From NCBI GenBank assembly GCA_023230825.1, contig JALNWO010000011.1, forward strand, positions 1 to 27,112: DNA of 27,112 nt, given 5' to 3'. This document shows positions 1 through 7,484 of the stretch, one piece after another (positions within the stretch are counted from its first letter, which is position 1; each line of letters begins with the position of its first letter). Under the pieces are notes generated by a model. The model was given only the letters and a program-made list of their open reading frames with translations. It was not told the origin of the DNA and made no database searches. The translations under genes and the position numbers were made by a program. Origin of the DNA: Acholeplasmataceae bacterium. GTDB taxonomy: Bacteria; Bacillota_I; Bacilli_A; Acholeplasmatales; Acholeplasmataceae.

Positions 1-1227
1 AGTAACAATCAACAAAAAGATACCGATAAGAATTGAGTTTTTTCGTCCTATTTTAATACTTAATAAACCAATTGGGTAAATCGCAGCCACGACAAGACCT
101 TGAGCAACTAAAAAAGGAAACTGGTAAAACTCTAAATTAAGAACTTTTGGTAAATAATCAGCAATTTTACTCATTATGGCATTATAACCAAAGAAAAGAA
201 AAAAGATGGATGTTAGTAAAAAACCTAAAGAAATTCGTTTTTGTCGGTTCAACTTTGGTTTCGTATGATAAAGTGGTGGTTGAATTTGGTAGGCTACTTC
301 TAAAGCGATACGCTGTTCAACCAAAGCAGGTTCATTCACTCTAAATAAATAAACAATTAAAGCAACAATCATTAAAATGCCAACGGCAACGTAGACACCA
401 ACATGATGGGCATATGCGTGAGCGTTTAAGCCACTAAACATAATAATAAAGACGGCAATGACGCCACCGATAACCCCCATTAATGTAATAATGGCATTGG
501 CAGTTGTTCGTAAAGGATTAATTGTTACATCTGGCATTAATGCCACTGCTGGTGTCCGATAAATTCCCATCGCAACAATTGCGACAAAAATAAGTGCTAA
601 AAAGAGGTAAAAAGTTGTTGGATCGCGGTCCGTCATCTCTCGTGCTCGTAAACTTAAATATTGAAAATAAAAGTCACGTACACGTGCTTCATCCCCAACA
701 TTGAGTTCTGTTGAACCATTGGACAAAATTTCTGTCATTGGATGATAAATCATTGTTTCCCAAATTTCAAGTGCTTCTAAACTAATTTTTCCATCTTGAT
801 AGGTGTCGTTTCTTTCCGTTTCCATTCGCTCGACGACTAAGAGCCAGTGACTTTGACTTGCCGTGTTGCCGTCTAGCGCATAATCATAATCGTTGCGAAT
901 CTCTGTCCGCATGATTTTTTCTGTTTGGTAATAATCGATAAATGAAAAACTCATAAAAGAAAAAGCAGCTAAAAACGTTCCAACAATAATATATGGTGTT
1001 CGCCTTCCACTTTTTCTTTTTGTCCGATCAGACAACATCCCAAAAAGTGGTAATAAGATAACAGCCATAACATTATCAAGGGCCATGACAATGCCAGATT
1101 CAAATTGGTTTAACCCAAATTTATCAATTAAAGTCCGCGCAACAAGCATGTCGTAGGCTTGCCAAAACATAGAGATGCTAAAGAAAATAAGCCCAATATA
1201 AAAGGTTGTTTTATAATTTAGTTTCAT
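1..1227 (-). CDS. SLC45/GPH-like MFS sugar transporter, 3' end cut by window edge
   Basis: The reading frame is open from an ATG at 1227 to base 1, giving 409 residues with no stop, so the C-terminus lies outside the window. The N-terminus carries the family marks of GPH/SLC45-type cation-sugar symporters: FWQAYD in TM1 (21-26), an MFS motif A loop SDRTKRKSGRR (66-76) between TM2 and TM3, and RTPAVALMPD (224-233) after TM4. The likely role is uptake of a sugar or glycoside; the substrate cannot be told. Oddly, about 105 hydrophilic, charge-rich residues (roughly 97-204) sit between TM3 and TM4, where relatives have a short loop. Because the motif A loop is cytoplasmic, this insert should face outside. 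A Shine-Dalgarno-like AGGTGG lies a few bases upstream of the ATG. It is a single gene, pointing away from rpsI's terminator. Confidence 0.8.
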   Translation of the reverse strand, partial: MKLNYKTTFYIGLIFFSISMFWQAYDMLVARTLIDKFGLNQFESGIVMALDNVMAVILLPLFGMLSDRTKRKSGRRTPYIIVGTFLAAFSFMSFSFIDYYQTEKIMRTEIRNDYDYALDGNTASQSHWLLVVERMETERNDTYQDGKISLEALEIWETMIYHPMTEILSNGSTELNVGDEARVRDFYFQYLSLRAREMTDRDPTTFYLFLALIFVAIVAMGIYRTPAVALMPDVTINPLRTTANAIITLMGVIGGVIAVFIIMFSGLNAHAYAHHVGVYVAVGILMIVALIVYLFRVNEPALVEQRIALEVAYQIQPPLYHTKPKLNRQKRISLGFLLTSIFFLFFGYNAIMSKIADYLPKVLNLEFYQFPFLVAQGLVVAAIYPIGLLSIKIGRKNSILIGIFLLIVT

Positions 1228-1257
1228 AAGCCACCTATCTTCATACGCTCTATAAAA

Positions 1258-1266
1258 ATTATAACA
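1258..1266 (-). promoter_or_regulatory. Extended -10 promoter for the SLC45-like gene
   Basis: On the minus strand the sequence reads TGT-TATAAT, a perfect -10 hexamer (1263-1258) with a TGn extension. No good -35 was found at the usual distance, which is tolerated for extended -10 promoters. Transcription would begin near 1251, about 24 nt before the ATG at 1227. Confidence 0.5.
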
Positions 1267-1305
1267 TAAATAAAAGAGATTTTACGGGAATAAACCGCCC
1301 CGTAT

Positions 1306-1338
1306 CATAAAAAATAAAGGAGCCTGAACCAGGCTCCT
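1306..1338 (-). terminator. Rho-independent terminator of the rplM-rpsI transcript
   Basis: On the minus strand a perfect 9-bp stem AGGAGCCTG/CAGGCTCCT (1338-1330 with 1326-1318) with a 3-nt loop is followed by a T-rich tail (1317-1306). It lies 28 bases past the rpsI stop codon. Confidence 0.85.
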
Positions 1339-1365
1339 AAACAATTGAATAGATAAAGAAACAGT

Positions 1366-1764
1366 TTAACGTTTGGAGAATTGTGAAGATTTTCTCGCTT
1401 TTTTAAAGCCGTATTTTTTCCGTTCTTTCTTCCGTGAATCACGTGTTACTAAACCAGCTGGTTTTAATAATTTACGATGATCAGGATTCGCTTCCATTAA
1501 AGCACGGGAAATGCCTAAACGAATGGCACCAGCTTGACCGGTTAAACCACCACCGTTAACGTTTACTGAAATGTCATAAAGACCTTCTGATTCAGTAATA
1601 ACTAAAGGTTGAGTCACGTCTAAACGTGTTGCGGGTGAAGGAATGTATTCTTCAAAGGGGCGTCCATTAACTAAAAATTCGCCTTTTCCTTTTGAAAGAA
1701 TCACTCGTGCAACAGAACTTTTACGACGTCCAGTTCCGAAATATTGTACTTGTGTATTTGCCAT
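1366..1764 (-). CDS. rpsI: 30S ribosomal protein S9
   Basis: Encodes S9 (132 aa), a small-subunit head protein whose C-terminal tail reaches the P-site tRNA. Recognisable marks are the N-terminal [14 protein letters not shown] segment, the central [19 protein letters not shown] block and the basic tail ending [12 protein letters not shown], with the conserved terminal Lys-Arg. Length is normal for the family. The ATG at 1764 lies 3 nt after the rplM stop, and its Shine-Dalgarno GGAGG (1777-1773) sits inside the last codons of rplM, so the two are translationally coupled. The pair is transcribed together from the promoter at 2300-2272 and ends at the terminator at 1338-1306. Confidence 0.97.
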   Translation of the reverse strand: MANTQVQYFGTGRRKSSVARVILSKGKGEFLVNGRPFEEYIPSPATRLDVTQPLVITESEGLYDISVNVNGGGLTGQAGAIRLGISRALMEANPDHRKLLKPAGLVTRDSRKKERKKYGFKKARKSSQFSKR

Positions 1765-1767
1765 CGG

Positions 1768-2196
1768 TTATACCTCCAATTTCTCTGGCTGTTGAGCAGC
1801 GTGTTTATGATCAGGACCAGCATAAACAAATAATTTCTTTGCCATTTGGGCACCTAATCTTGTGTGGGGTAACATCCCAACGATCGCTTTTTCAACAATC
1901 CGAGTTGGAAACTTTTCCATAACGTCTTTTGCAACTGTCGCTTTAAGACCACTGTTATAACCAGAGTGGCTATAATACATTTTTTGGTCCCATTTCTTAC
2001 CTGTTAATTTAATTTTTTCAGCATTAATCACGATTACATAGTCACCTGAGTCTACATGAGGAGTGTAGGTTGGTTTATGTTTTCCTTTAATGATTGATGC
2101 AACTTCAGTCGCTAGGCGACCTAAAGTTTTGTTTTCAGCGTCGACCACATACCATTTACGTGTAATGGTTTGGGCGTTTGCCATAAATGTTTTCAT
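1768..2196 (-). CDS. rplM: 50S ribosomal protein L13
   Basis: Encodes L13 (142 aa from this start), an early-assembly large-subunit protein. Diagnostic segments are [21 protein letters not shown] near the N-terminus, the [12 protein letters not shown] block, and the [31 protein letters not shown]-terminal region split here only for description. The ATG at 2196 (MKTFMANAQ) was chosen because it matches the usual L13 N-terminus and has AAGGAG about 12 nt upstream. A TTG codon at 2226 in frame would add ten residues without family support. L13 heads a two-gene operon with rpsI. In many Firmicutes the pair follows truA; here truA is about 12 kb away, so the cluster is split. Confidence 0.96.
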   Translation of the reverse strand: MKTFMANAQTITRKWYVVDAENKTLGRLATEVASIIKGKHKPTYTPHVDSGDYVIVINAEKIKLTGKKWDQKMYYSHSGYNSGLKATVAKDVMEKFPTRIVEKAIVGMLPHTRLGAQMAKKLFVYAGPDHKHAAQQPEKLEV

Positions 2197-2265
2197 AATT
2201 GCTCGATTCTCCTTATATTTTTGCAAATAATAAGGGCTAAGTGGATAAAACTTATTAAATGTACC
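2197..2265 (-). promoter_or_regulatory. Possible L13 autoregulatory leader
   Basis: The rplM 5' UTR is about 70 nt long and contains an inverted repeat AATAAG/CTTATT (2256-2251 with 2234-2229) enclosing a 16-nt loop, upstream of the ribosome-binding site. Many low-GC Gram-positive bacteria carry a structured L13-binding leader at this position. I see a plausible hairpin but did not recognise the full consensus, so the assignment is inference. Confidence 0.3.
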
Positions 2266-2271
2266 TGAGTT

Positions 2272-2300
2272 ATAATACTATATGATTGATTAATTGTCAA
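2272..2300 (-). promoter_or_regulatory. Promoter of rplM-rpsI
   Basis: On the minus strand TTGACA (2300-2295), a 17-bp spacer and TATTAT (2277-2272) form a near-consensus sigma-A promoter. It lies 28 bases past the pyrR stop codon, so rplM-rpsI need not depend on pyrR transcription. Confidence 0.8.
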
Positions 2301-2327
2301 CTGTTATAACGATAAAAAAGGTGTTTT

Positions 2328-2822
2328 TTAATCAATATAAACGCCCATTTTTGAAAAATCAACGATGACCTTTTCATTTTTTGACGTGGGAATGTTTTTT
2401 CCGACAAAATCTGCGCGAATGGGTATTTCTCGATGGCCTCGATCAATAAAAATAGCGAGACTAATTAATTTTGGTCGTCCATGAAAGTTAATCGCATCTA
2501 AAGCAGCTCTTGCAGAACGTCCAGTAAACAAAACATCATCAACTAAAATAACGACTTTATCTTTCACTTGAAAGCCTTGATCCACCTTAGGAATACTTGT
2601 TTCAAGATCATCACGGTAAGGTTTAATGTCAAGAGGAAAGACAGGGACGTCAATTTCAGTAAATTGATAAATGTTTTCTTTTAGAAGCTGTGCAAGAGGA
2701 ACCCCTTTTTGGGAAACGCCCAAAAGGACAACTTCTTTTAAATCTAAATGTTTTTCAATGATCTCGTGCGTCATTCTTTTAATTGTCCGCATCATTTGAT
2801 CAGCATTCAAAATTTCTTTCAT
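2328..2822 (-). CDS. pyrR: PyrR, pyrimidine operon RNA-binding attenuation regulator
   Basis: PyrR binds pyr mRNA when UMP/UTP is high and forces termination; family members also have weak uracil phosphoribosyltransferase activity. The 164-residue protein shows the type I phosphoribosyltransferase PRPP loop VILVDDVLFTGRS (91-103) and the PyrR-like segment VFPLDIKPYRDDL (61-73). It is slightly shorter than the usual ~180 residues. The ATG at 2822 follows a GAGGGTG ribosome-binding site. pyrR is divergent from the uracil permease, whose leader carries a PyrR-type binding hairpin and terminator, so regulator and target are neighbours. No pyr biosynthesis genes are in the window. A TATAAT lies on the minus strand at 2843-2838, but its -35 is poor. 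Confidence 0.93.
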   Translation of the reverse strand: MKEILNADQMMRTIKRMTHEIIEKHLDLKEVVLLGVSQKGVPLAQLLKENIYQFTEIDVPVFPLDIKPYRDDLETSIPKVDQGFQVKDKVVILVDDVLFTGRSARAALDAINFHGRPKLISLAIFIDRGHREIPIRADFVGKNIPTSKNEKVIVDFSKMGVYID

Positions 2823-2865
2823 AGTATCACCCTCTTTATTATAACGCTTTTTTTAAAAAAAGGAC

Positions 2866-2893
2866 TTGTATTCCTAAAGACTTATGCTATACT
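2866..2893 (+). promoter_or_regulatory. Promoter of the uracil permease gene
   Basis: TTGTAT (2866-2871), a 16-bp spacer and TATACT (2888-2893) preceded by TGC, an extended -10. Transcription would start near 2900, just ahead of the PyrR attenuator. Confidence 0.6.
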
Positions 2894-2903
2894 TGTAACA
2901 GTG

Positions 2904-2993
2904 AAGGTCCTTTAAGTTATGCCTGTGAGCATAATAAGGTACGCGTTTTTTTGTGAAAATACCTTTGAAGGACACGATTCGTGTCCTTTTTTT
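2904..2993 (+). promoter_or_regulatory. PyrR-dependent transcription attenuator (binding loop plus terminator)
   Basis: The leader contains an upper stem TTATGC/GCATAA (2917-2922 with 2929-2934) closing the hexaloop CTGTGA. The loop keeps the CC-x-G-x-GAG core of the PyrR binding consensus, with compensating changes in the stem. A lower stem CCTT/AAGG (2909-2912 with 2936-2939) surrounds an internal bulge, as in known PyrR sites. Downstream is a perfect 9-bp terminator AAGGACACG/CGTGTCCTT (2968-2976 with 2980-2988) with seven Ts. GTCCTT (2907-2912) can instead pair with AAGGAC (2968-2973) as antiterminator. PyrR binding to the first hairpin would release the terminator. Confidence 0.85.
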
Positions 2994-3030
2994 GTAAAAG
3001 ACCTCACAAAAAAATAAAGGAGAAAAGACA

Positions 3031-4299
3031 ATGAATGAAAGAACAATGTTATTAGACATTCATGAAAGACCAAAAAAGGTTGGTCAGTGGCTTATTTTAA
3101 GTTTCCAACATGTATTTGCGATGTTTGGAGCGACGGTTCTAGTCCCCATTTTGACAGGACTTGATGTTGGTGTAGCTTTAGTTACGAGTGGGCTTGGCAC
3201 ACTGGTATATATCGCTTTAACAAAAGGGAAAGTTCCTGTGTATTTAGGTAGTAGCTTTGCGTATATTACAACGATATCGGCGGCAATTGCTTCAACAGGT
3301 GGGATGTCAAGTGCGTTTGTCGGATTAATGATTGTTGGTTTAATTTACGTGATTGTTGCGATTATTATTTATTTTGTGGGGAGTGGCTGGTTAACGAAAC
3401 TTTTACCTCCTGTTGTAGTTGGGCCTATGATTATTATAATTGGGATGTCTTTAGCACCTGTTGCGATTGGTTATTCAGGTTTGACTGGAGGCCAATCATG
3501 GGAAGGTCCAGTCATTGCTTTTGTAACCTTTTTAACAGTTGTTCTTCTGGCTATTCGTGCCAAAGGCTTTTTAAAAGTGATTCCCTTTATTATTGGTATT
3601 TTTGTAGGATATATCTTTTCAGTCATTTTAGGTGTCATTGATTTAAAAACAGTTTTCGCAAATGTCCCTTTTTTCAGTGCTCCTGACTTTCATTTTATTG
3701 GGACATACAAACTGAATTTTAGTCAGATCTTGGTTTTTGCTCCTCTTGCTTTTGTTACGATTGCTGAGCATATTGGCGATCACGTTGTATTAGGAGAAAT
3801 TACCAATCGTGATTTCATTAAAGATCCAGGGATTCACCGCACTTTATTAGGCGATGGTATTGCAACCTTATTAGCTGGAGCCATCGGTGGACCCGCAAAT
3901 ACCACATATGGTGAAAACACTGGTGTTGTCGGAGTGACGAAGGTGGCTTCTGTTTATGTCATTGGGCTAGCCGCAATAATTGCTATTTTATTAGGTTTCT
4001 TAGGCTACATTCAAGCTTTCATTATGAGTATTCCTGAACCTGTTATTGGGGGAATGACCATTATTTTATACGGGTTTATTGCAACAAACGGCGTCAAAGT
4101 CTTAATTAAAGATCGAACGGATTTATCAGAAATGAAAAACCTAATTGTTGTTTCAGCGATGTTAGTCATTGGTCTTGGTGGCGCAAGCATTCAAATTACA
4201 GGTGATACCAGTCTGCAAGGAATGGCTTTAGCCGTTATTGTTGGCATCGTCCTTAACCAATTTTTAAATTTAATTCAAACAGAAAAGTCTAAAGCATAA
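3031..4299 (+). CDS. uraA: Uracil permease (NCS2 family)
   Basis: A 422-residue inner-membrane uracil:H+ symporter of the nucleobase-ascorbate (NCS2) family. Evidence is the QHVFAMFGATVLVP start of TM1, the VPVYLGSSFAY segment of the TM3 half-helix, a substrate-binding glutamate in AEHIGDH (E246) and the second in TYGENTGV (E295). These correspond well to the two key glutamates of E. coli UraA. The whole protein is hydrophobic, consistent with 14 membrane segments. The ATG at 3031 has AAAGGAG about nine bases upstream. The PyrR attenuator just upstream supports uracil over xanthine as substrate; pyrP is the name of the Bacillus homologue. It stands alone, divergent from pyrR. Confidence 0.93.
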   Translation: MNERTMLLDIHERPKKVGQWLILSFQHVFAMFGATVLVPILTGLDVGVALVTSGLGTLVYIALTKGKVPVYLGSSFAYITTISAAIASTGGMSSAFVGLMIVGLIYVIVAIIIYFVGSGWLTKLLPPVVVGPMIIIIGMSLAPVAIGYSGLTGGQSWEGPVIAFVTFLTVVLLAIRAKGFLKVIPFIIGIFVGYIFSVILGVIDLKTVFANVPFFSAPDFHFIGTYKLNFSQILVFAPLAFVTIAEHIGDHVVLGEITNRDFIKDPGIHRTLLGDGIATLLAGAIGGPANTTYGENTGVVGVTKVASVYVIGLAAIIAILLGFLGYIQAFIMSIPEPVIGGMTIILYGFIATNGVKVLIKDRTDLSEMKNLIVVSAMLVIGLGGASIQITGDTSLQGMALAVIVGIVLNQFLNLIQTEKSKA

Positions 4300-4311
4300 A
4301 AAAAGTTTAAA

Positions 4312-4369
4312 TGTTTTCATGGTTCATAGTATAATCTAATTAGATAGTTGAAGGTGAACCATGAAAACA
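4312..4369 (+). repeat. Perfect 15-bp inverted repeat flanking a promoter and covering a start codon
   Basis: Left arm TGTTTTCATGGTTCA (4312-4326) and right arm TGAACCATGAAAACA (4355-4369) are exact reverse complements separated by 28 bp. Between them lie TATAAT (4330-4335), the probable -10 of the downstream MFS gene, and an exact 12-bp palindrome ATCTAATTAGAT (4334-4345). The right arm contains part of the ribosome-binding region and the ATG (4361) of that gene. A transcript reading through from uraA would contain both arms and could mask the start codon. A transcript starting near 4342 would contain only the right arm. The palindrome overlaps the transcription start and may be a repressor operator; function is inference. 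Confidence 0.75.
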
Positions 4370-5686
4370 ACAAGCAAAAACAATGTCTTTAGGAATAAAA
4401 ATTTTACTTTGCTCTTTTTTGGTGTCTTAGTTTCAAATATTGCCCATGTGTTATTTAACTTTGCGATTAGTTTATATGTCCTTCGTGTAGCAAACCAAGC
4501 CTACGGAGCGAAACAAGCTGCCATAACTCAAGCCGTCTATTTAGCAATAGCCGGCATTGTTTTATTGATTTTTATGCCCCTTGGTGGTGTTCTAGCAGAT
4601 AAGCTGAATAAAGTTCGTATTATGTATATGACCGACTTTATTCGTGGATTTACGATTGCTGCTACGGCTCTGGTTATCTTTTTTGTTGATCATACATTAA
4701 CAATTTTAATTGTATTATTTTTAATGAATATTATTTTAAGTATTAATTCAGCCATTTTTAATCCTGCAAGTAGCTCACTCCTTCGCTTCATTGTAGACGA
4801 TGAATCCCTCCAACAGGCATCCGCTTACTTACAAGGATCTTCAAACTTGCAAAACATCATTGGTTTAATTTTAGGCGGGATTATTTATGCAACGCTTGGC
4901 ATCCAGTGGATTTTTCTAATCAATGCATTTGGCTATCTTTTTAGTGCCATTTCCGAAATGTTTATTCGTTATGACTATTTAGAACATACCGAAGCAGATG
5001 TTGAAATTAGTTTTAAAGTCATGACGGCTGATTTCAAATCGGGATTATCGTATTTATTTTCCCAAAAAGCTTTGTTCGCGACTGTCATGATGGCGCTCTT
5101 TCTTAATTTCTTTTTCAGCCCGCTTTTTTCCAACGGACTTCCCTATTTTATTGAGTTTGGCTTAGCCAATGAATCGCGTTATTTATTTGATCATTTCTTA
5201 ACACCTGAAACATGGTATGCGGTTATTTCGGTATCGATTTCAATCTCATCCATTTTAATGGCACTAATCTTATCACGACAAAAAACAAAAACAAAATATC
5301 ACAAGCAGTTAAAACTAGCGATAGTCCTTTCGATTGCTTGTACGACCATGACGTCGGTATTTATGGTTTTATATTACTTACAAAAGATCACCATTGATGT
5401 GACTTTAATTGGCCTCGTTATTTCTTTATTTTTTACAGGCTTTACGCTGATGAGTTTTAATGTTCCAATCACATTGATTTTCCAACGGAATGTAGAACCC
5501 AAGCAACTTGGTAAAGTGAGTTCAGTGATGTCAGTGTTAACCCAAGCACTTGTTCCCCTTGGATCACTTGTTGCTGGTGTGATTATTGCTCAACTGGGAC
5601 CGATGTACTTATTTATCTTTTCTGTTGTTGGTGCCCTAATCGTGGGTATCCATTATGTAACAAATAAGAAAGTCAACGAATTATAA
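4361..5686 (+). CDS. MFS transporter, DHA3/macrolide-efflux-like
   Basis: A 441-residue multi-pass membrane protein with about twelve segments. It has the MFS motif A-like sequence GGVLADKLNKVR after TM2 (near residues 77-88) and the NPASSSLL segment after TM4, seen in MFS_3/MefA-type proton-driven exporters. Substrate is unknown; drug or macrolide efflux is only the nearest family label. The start ATG follows AAGGTGA and is part of the inverted repeat at 4312-4369, which points to dedicated control. The gene has its own -10 box at 4330-4335 without a convincing -35. It ends at the bidirectional terminator 5731-5763 facing the purine permease. Confidence 0.8.
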   Translation: MKTTSKNNVFRNKNFTLLFFGVLVSNIAHVLFNFAISLYVLRVANQAYGAKQAAITQAVYLAIAGIVLLIFMPLGGVLADKLNKVRIMYMTDFIRGFTIAATALVIFFVDHTLTILIVLFLMNIILSINSAIFNPASSSLLRFIVDDESLQQASAYLQGSSNLQNIIGLILGGIIYATLGIQWIFLINAFGYLFSAISEMFIRYDYLEHTEADVEISFKVMTADFKSGLSYLFSQKALFATVMMALFLNFFFSPLFSNGLPYFIEFGLANESRYLFDHFLTPETWYAVISVSISISSILMALILSRQKTKTKYHKQLKLAIVLSIACTTMTSVFMVLYYLQKITIDVTLIGLVISLFFTGFTLMSFNVPITLIFQRNVEPKQLGKVSSVMSVLTQALVPLGSLVAGVIIAQLGPMYLFIFSVVGALIVGIHYVTNKKVNEL

Positions 5687-5730
5687 AAAACAGCAGTAAA
5701 TAATGTCAAAAAAATGAATGATTATCAAAC

Positions 5731-5763
5731 AAAAAGGCATTGTCAAAGTGACGATGCCTTTTT
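5731..5763. terminator. Bidirectional terminator between convergent MFS and purine permease genes
   Basis: AAAAAGGCAT/ATGCCTTTTT (5731-5740 with 5754-5763), extended by GTC/GAC around a 5-nt loop. A-rich on the left and T-rich on the right, so it works for both converging genes. Confidence 0.85.
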
Positions 5764-5826
5764 GAATGAAATAATCTTAATAAAGTTTTATTGATGTAAC
5801 TCTTTTAAAATATGCTTTTCTAAAAC

Positions 5827-7197
5827 TTAGAGCGCATATTGCATCACAAAGTAAAGTAAGAAGATTGCAGCTAAACCGTACATAACAGGACTAACTTCTT
5901 TAAAGCGACGTTGCGCAAGCATGACAATGACGTAAACGACAAAGCCAATAGCAATACCAGTCGCAATCGAATATGCGAGTAACATCGTAATAACGGTGAA
6001 GAAAGCAGAAATAACAATTGCTTGATCAGCCCAATCTATGTCTTTTAATTGACCAAACATAATCGCGCCTACAAGGACTAAAGCCATTGCGGTTACGGGA
6101 CTAAAGACAACCCCAGGTGCAACCTCAACACCGTTAAAGATAGAAAGAATGGGATAAAGGAAAATTGAAGCGATAAAAAGGATTCCAACAACGATAGCAG
6201 AAAGACCTGTTCGTCCTCCTTGCTCGATACCTGTAGATGATTCAATATAACTTGTAACGGTTGAAGTTCCTAATAAAGATCCAACGACTGTACCAACCGC
6301 ATCGACGATTAACGCATTATCGCCACCTTGTATTTGACCTTCGTCATCTAATAAACCAGCTTGTCCACCAACAGCCATTAAAGTACCAGCTGTATCAAAG
6401 AAATCAACGAATAGTAAGGTAATAATAATCGGAATTGCTTCCCAGCCAGAAAACAACTCTTTTAGTCCCTTAAAGGCCATGAGGAATGTTTCACTAGTTC
6501 CTTCCCATAAACCTGACATCCCTGTTGGGTTGTATTCAGGCATAAAACCCACTCCAACAGCATTTAAGATCAGGCCGATGACAGCGGTGGCACCAATGGA
6601 AATAATTAATGCAAACCGCACTTTAAGGGCAAATAAAACAATTACCAAAATTAACCCGAAAAGTCCTAGTAAAACAGCAGGGTGACTAAAATCTCCGAGC
6701 TGAACAAAAGTGCTTGGACTACTGACGATAATACCCGCATTTTTAAAGCCAATAAAAGCGATGAAAAATCCAATTCCTGCACCAACAGCCAGTTTTAATC
6801 CGCGAGGAATGGCATTGATGACAATCTTTCTAAGTCCAGTTAAAGAAATGAGTAAAAAGAGCACCCCTGAAACAAAGACAGCTGCTAACGCTGCTTGAGG
6901 ACTATACCCTAAGCCAAAGTTAACGATAGTATAAGTGAAAAGAGCATTTAAACCCATCCCTGGTGCTAAAGCAACTGGTAAATTAGCAAGCAACCCCATT
7001 AAAATAGAAGCTAACGCAGCGGATATCGCCGTTGCGAAAAAGACGCCTCCAACGGGCAGACCTGCATCTGCAAGCATGAAACTGTTCACTGGTAAAATGT
7101 AAGCCATTGCTAAAAAGATCGTTACCCCAGCTAAAATTTCCTTTGTAATTGTTGACCCTCTTTGTTCAACTTGGAAAAACGTTTTGATCTTGTTCAT
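5827..7197 (-). CDS. pbuG: Guanine/hypoxanthine permease (AzgA/PbuG-like NCS2)
   Basis: A 456-residue purine permease of the AzgA branch. Typical segments are TKEILAGVTIFLAMAYILPVN at the N-terminus (split in family alignments into TM1), APGMGLNALFTY in TM3, AVGAGIGFFIAFIGFKNAGI, and the FVDFFDTAGTL and TSTVTSYIESSTGIEQGGRTG binding-region motifs. The likely job is import of hypoxanthine and guanine across the cytoplasmic membrane. The ATG at 7197 was chosen because AGGAG sits seven bases upstream; an in-frame TTG at 7203 falls inside that spacing. The upstream riboswitch has the C that selects guanine/hypoxanthine, which supports the substrate. It is transcribed alone and converges on the MFS gene at 4361-5686. 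Confidence 0.9.
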   Translation of the reverse strand: MNKIKTFFQVEQRGSTITKEILAGVTIFLAMAYILPVNSFMLADAGLPVGGVFFATAISAALASILMGLLANLPVALAPGMGLNALFTYTIVNFGLGYSPQAALAAVFVSGVLFLLISLTGLRKIVINAIPRGLKLAVGAGIGFFIAFIGFKNAGIIVSSPSTFVQLGDFSHPAVLLGLFGLILVIVLFALKVRFALIISIGATAVIGLILNAVGVGFMPEYNPTGMSGLWEGTSETFLMAFKGLKELFSGWEAIPIIITLLFVDFFDTAGTLMAVGGQAGLLDDEGQIQGGDNALIVDAVGTVVGSLLGTSTVTSYIESSTGIEQGGRTGLSAIVVGILFIASIFLYPILSIFNGVEVAPGVVFSPVTAMALVLVGAIMFGQLKDIDWADQAIVISAFFTVITMLLAYSIATGIAIGFVVYVIVMLAQRRFKEVSPVMYGLAAIFLLYFVMQYAL

Positions 7198-7243
7198 CCA
7201 CAATCTCCTTTTTTTATTTTTGTGTACTCAAATGGTGTATTAT

Positions 7244-7274
7244 CAAAATAAAAAACCACAAGGGTATGTGGTTT
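7244..7274 (-). terminator. Riboswitch expression-platform terminator
   Basis: On the minus strand AAACCACA/TGTGGTTT (7274-7267 with 7260-7253) closes a 6-nt loop and is followed by a T-rich run. A competing pairing CGATATGA (7312-7305) with TCATAT-CG (7283-7275, one bulged G) uses the 3' strand of aptamer stem P1, a plausible antiterminator. Ligand binding should therefore favour termination. Confidence 0.75.
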
Positions 7275-7308
7275 CGCATATGAAAACAATAAAAAAAGGT
7301 GTTCTCAT

Positions 7309-7375
7309 ATCGTAGTCGTGAAATTTACGGTATCACGGTAGAAACTCGGTCACCACATCTGACCCATTATACGAT
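7309..7375 (-). ncRNA. Purine riboswitch, guanine/hypoxanthine class
   Basis: On the minus strand P1 ATCGTA/TACGAT (7375-7370 with 7314-7309), J1/2 TAAT, P2 GGTCA/TGACC with loop GATGTGG, J2/3 GAGTTTCTACC, and P3 CGTGA/TCACG with a loop containing ACCGTAAAT match the purine aptamer. The ligand-contacting position just before the 3' P1 strand is C (7315), as in guanine-binding members; adenine riboswitches have U. Confidence 0.95.
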
Positions 7376-7392
7376 CAATTGAATACGCATTT

Positions 7393-7421
7393 ATTATAGC
7401 AAACTCTTAAAAAAGTGTAAA
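7393..7421 (-). promoter_or_regulatory. Promoter of the purine riboswitch-permease transcript
   Basis: TTTACA (7421-7416), 17-bp spacer, TATAAT (7398-7393) on the minus strand. The transcript would begin near 7386, about 11 nt before the aptamer. Confidence 0.8.
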
Positions 7422-7433
7422 GGCTAAAAAGGC

Positions 7434-7463
7434 AAAAAAAAACGAAATTGACACTCAATTTCG
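7434..7463 (-). terminator. Terminator of the EIIA gene
   Basis: On the minus strand CGAAATTG/CAATTTCG (7463-7456 with 7450-7443), 5-nt loop, followed by nine Ts. It lies about 20 bases past the EIIA stop codon and separates it from the next promoter. Confidence 0.9.
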
Positions 7464-7484
7464 CTTTTCAAATGGGCATTTAAT

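Noticed and set aside
147..344. Plus-strand open frame opposite the first transporter
   Set aside because: It lies wholly opposite a convincing minus-strand transporter gene and encodes nothing recognisable.
1283..1304. ACGGG/CCCGT inverted repeat near the rpsI terminator
   Set aside because: Only 5 bp with a 10-nt loop and no T-run in the right place; the nearby 9-bp hairpin explains termination.
2197..2226. Ten-residue N-terminal extension of L13 from a TTG codon
   Set aside because: The ATG at 2196 fits the L13 family N-terminus; the upstream codon is a TTG without its own ribosome-binding site.
2304..2330. AAAAAA/TTTTTT hairpin after pyrR as terminator
   Set aside because: The stem is only A-T pairs with no GC core, so it cannot be distinguished from AT-rich background.
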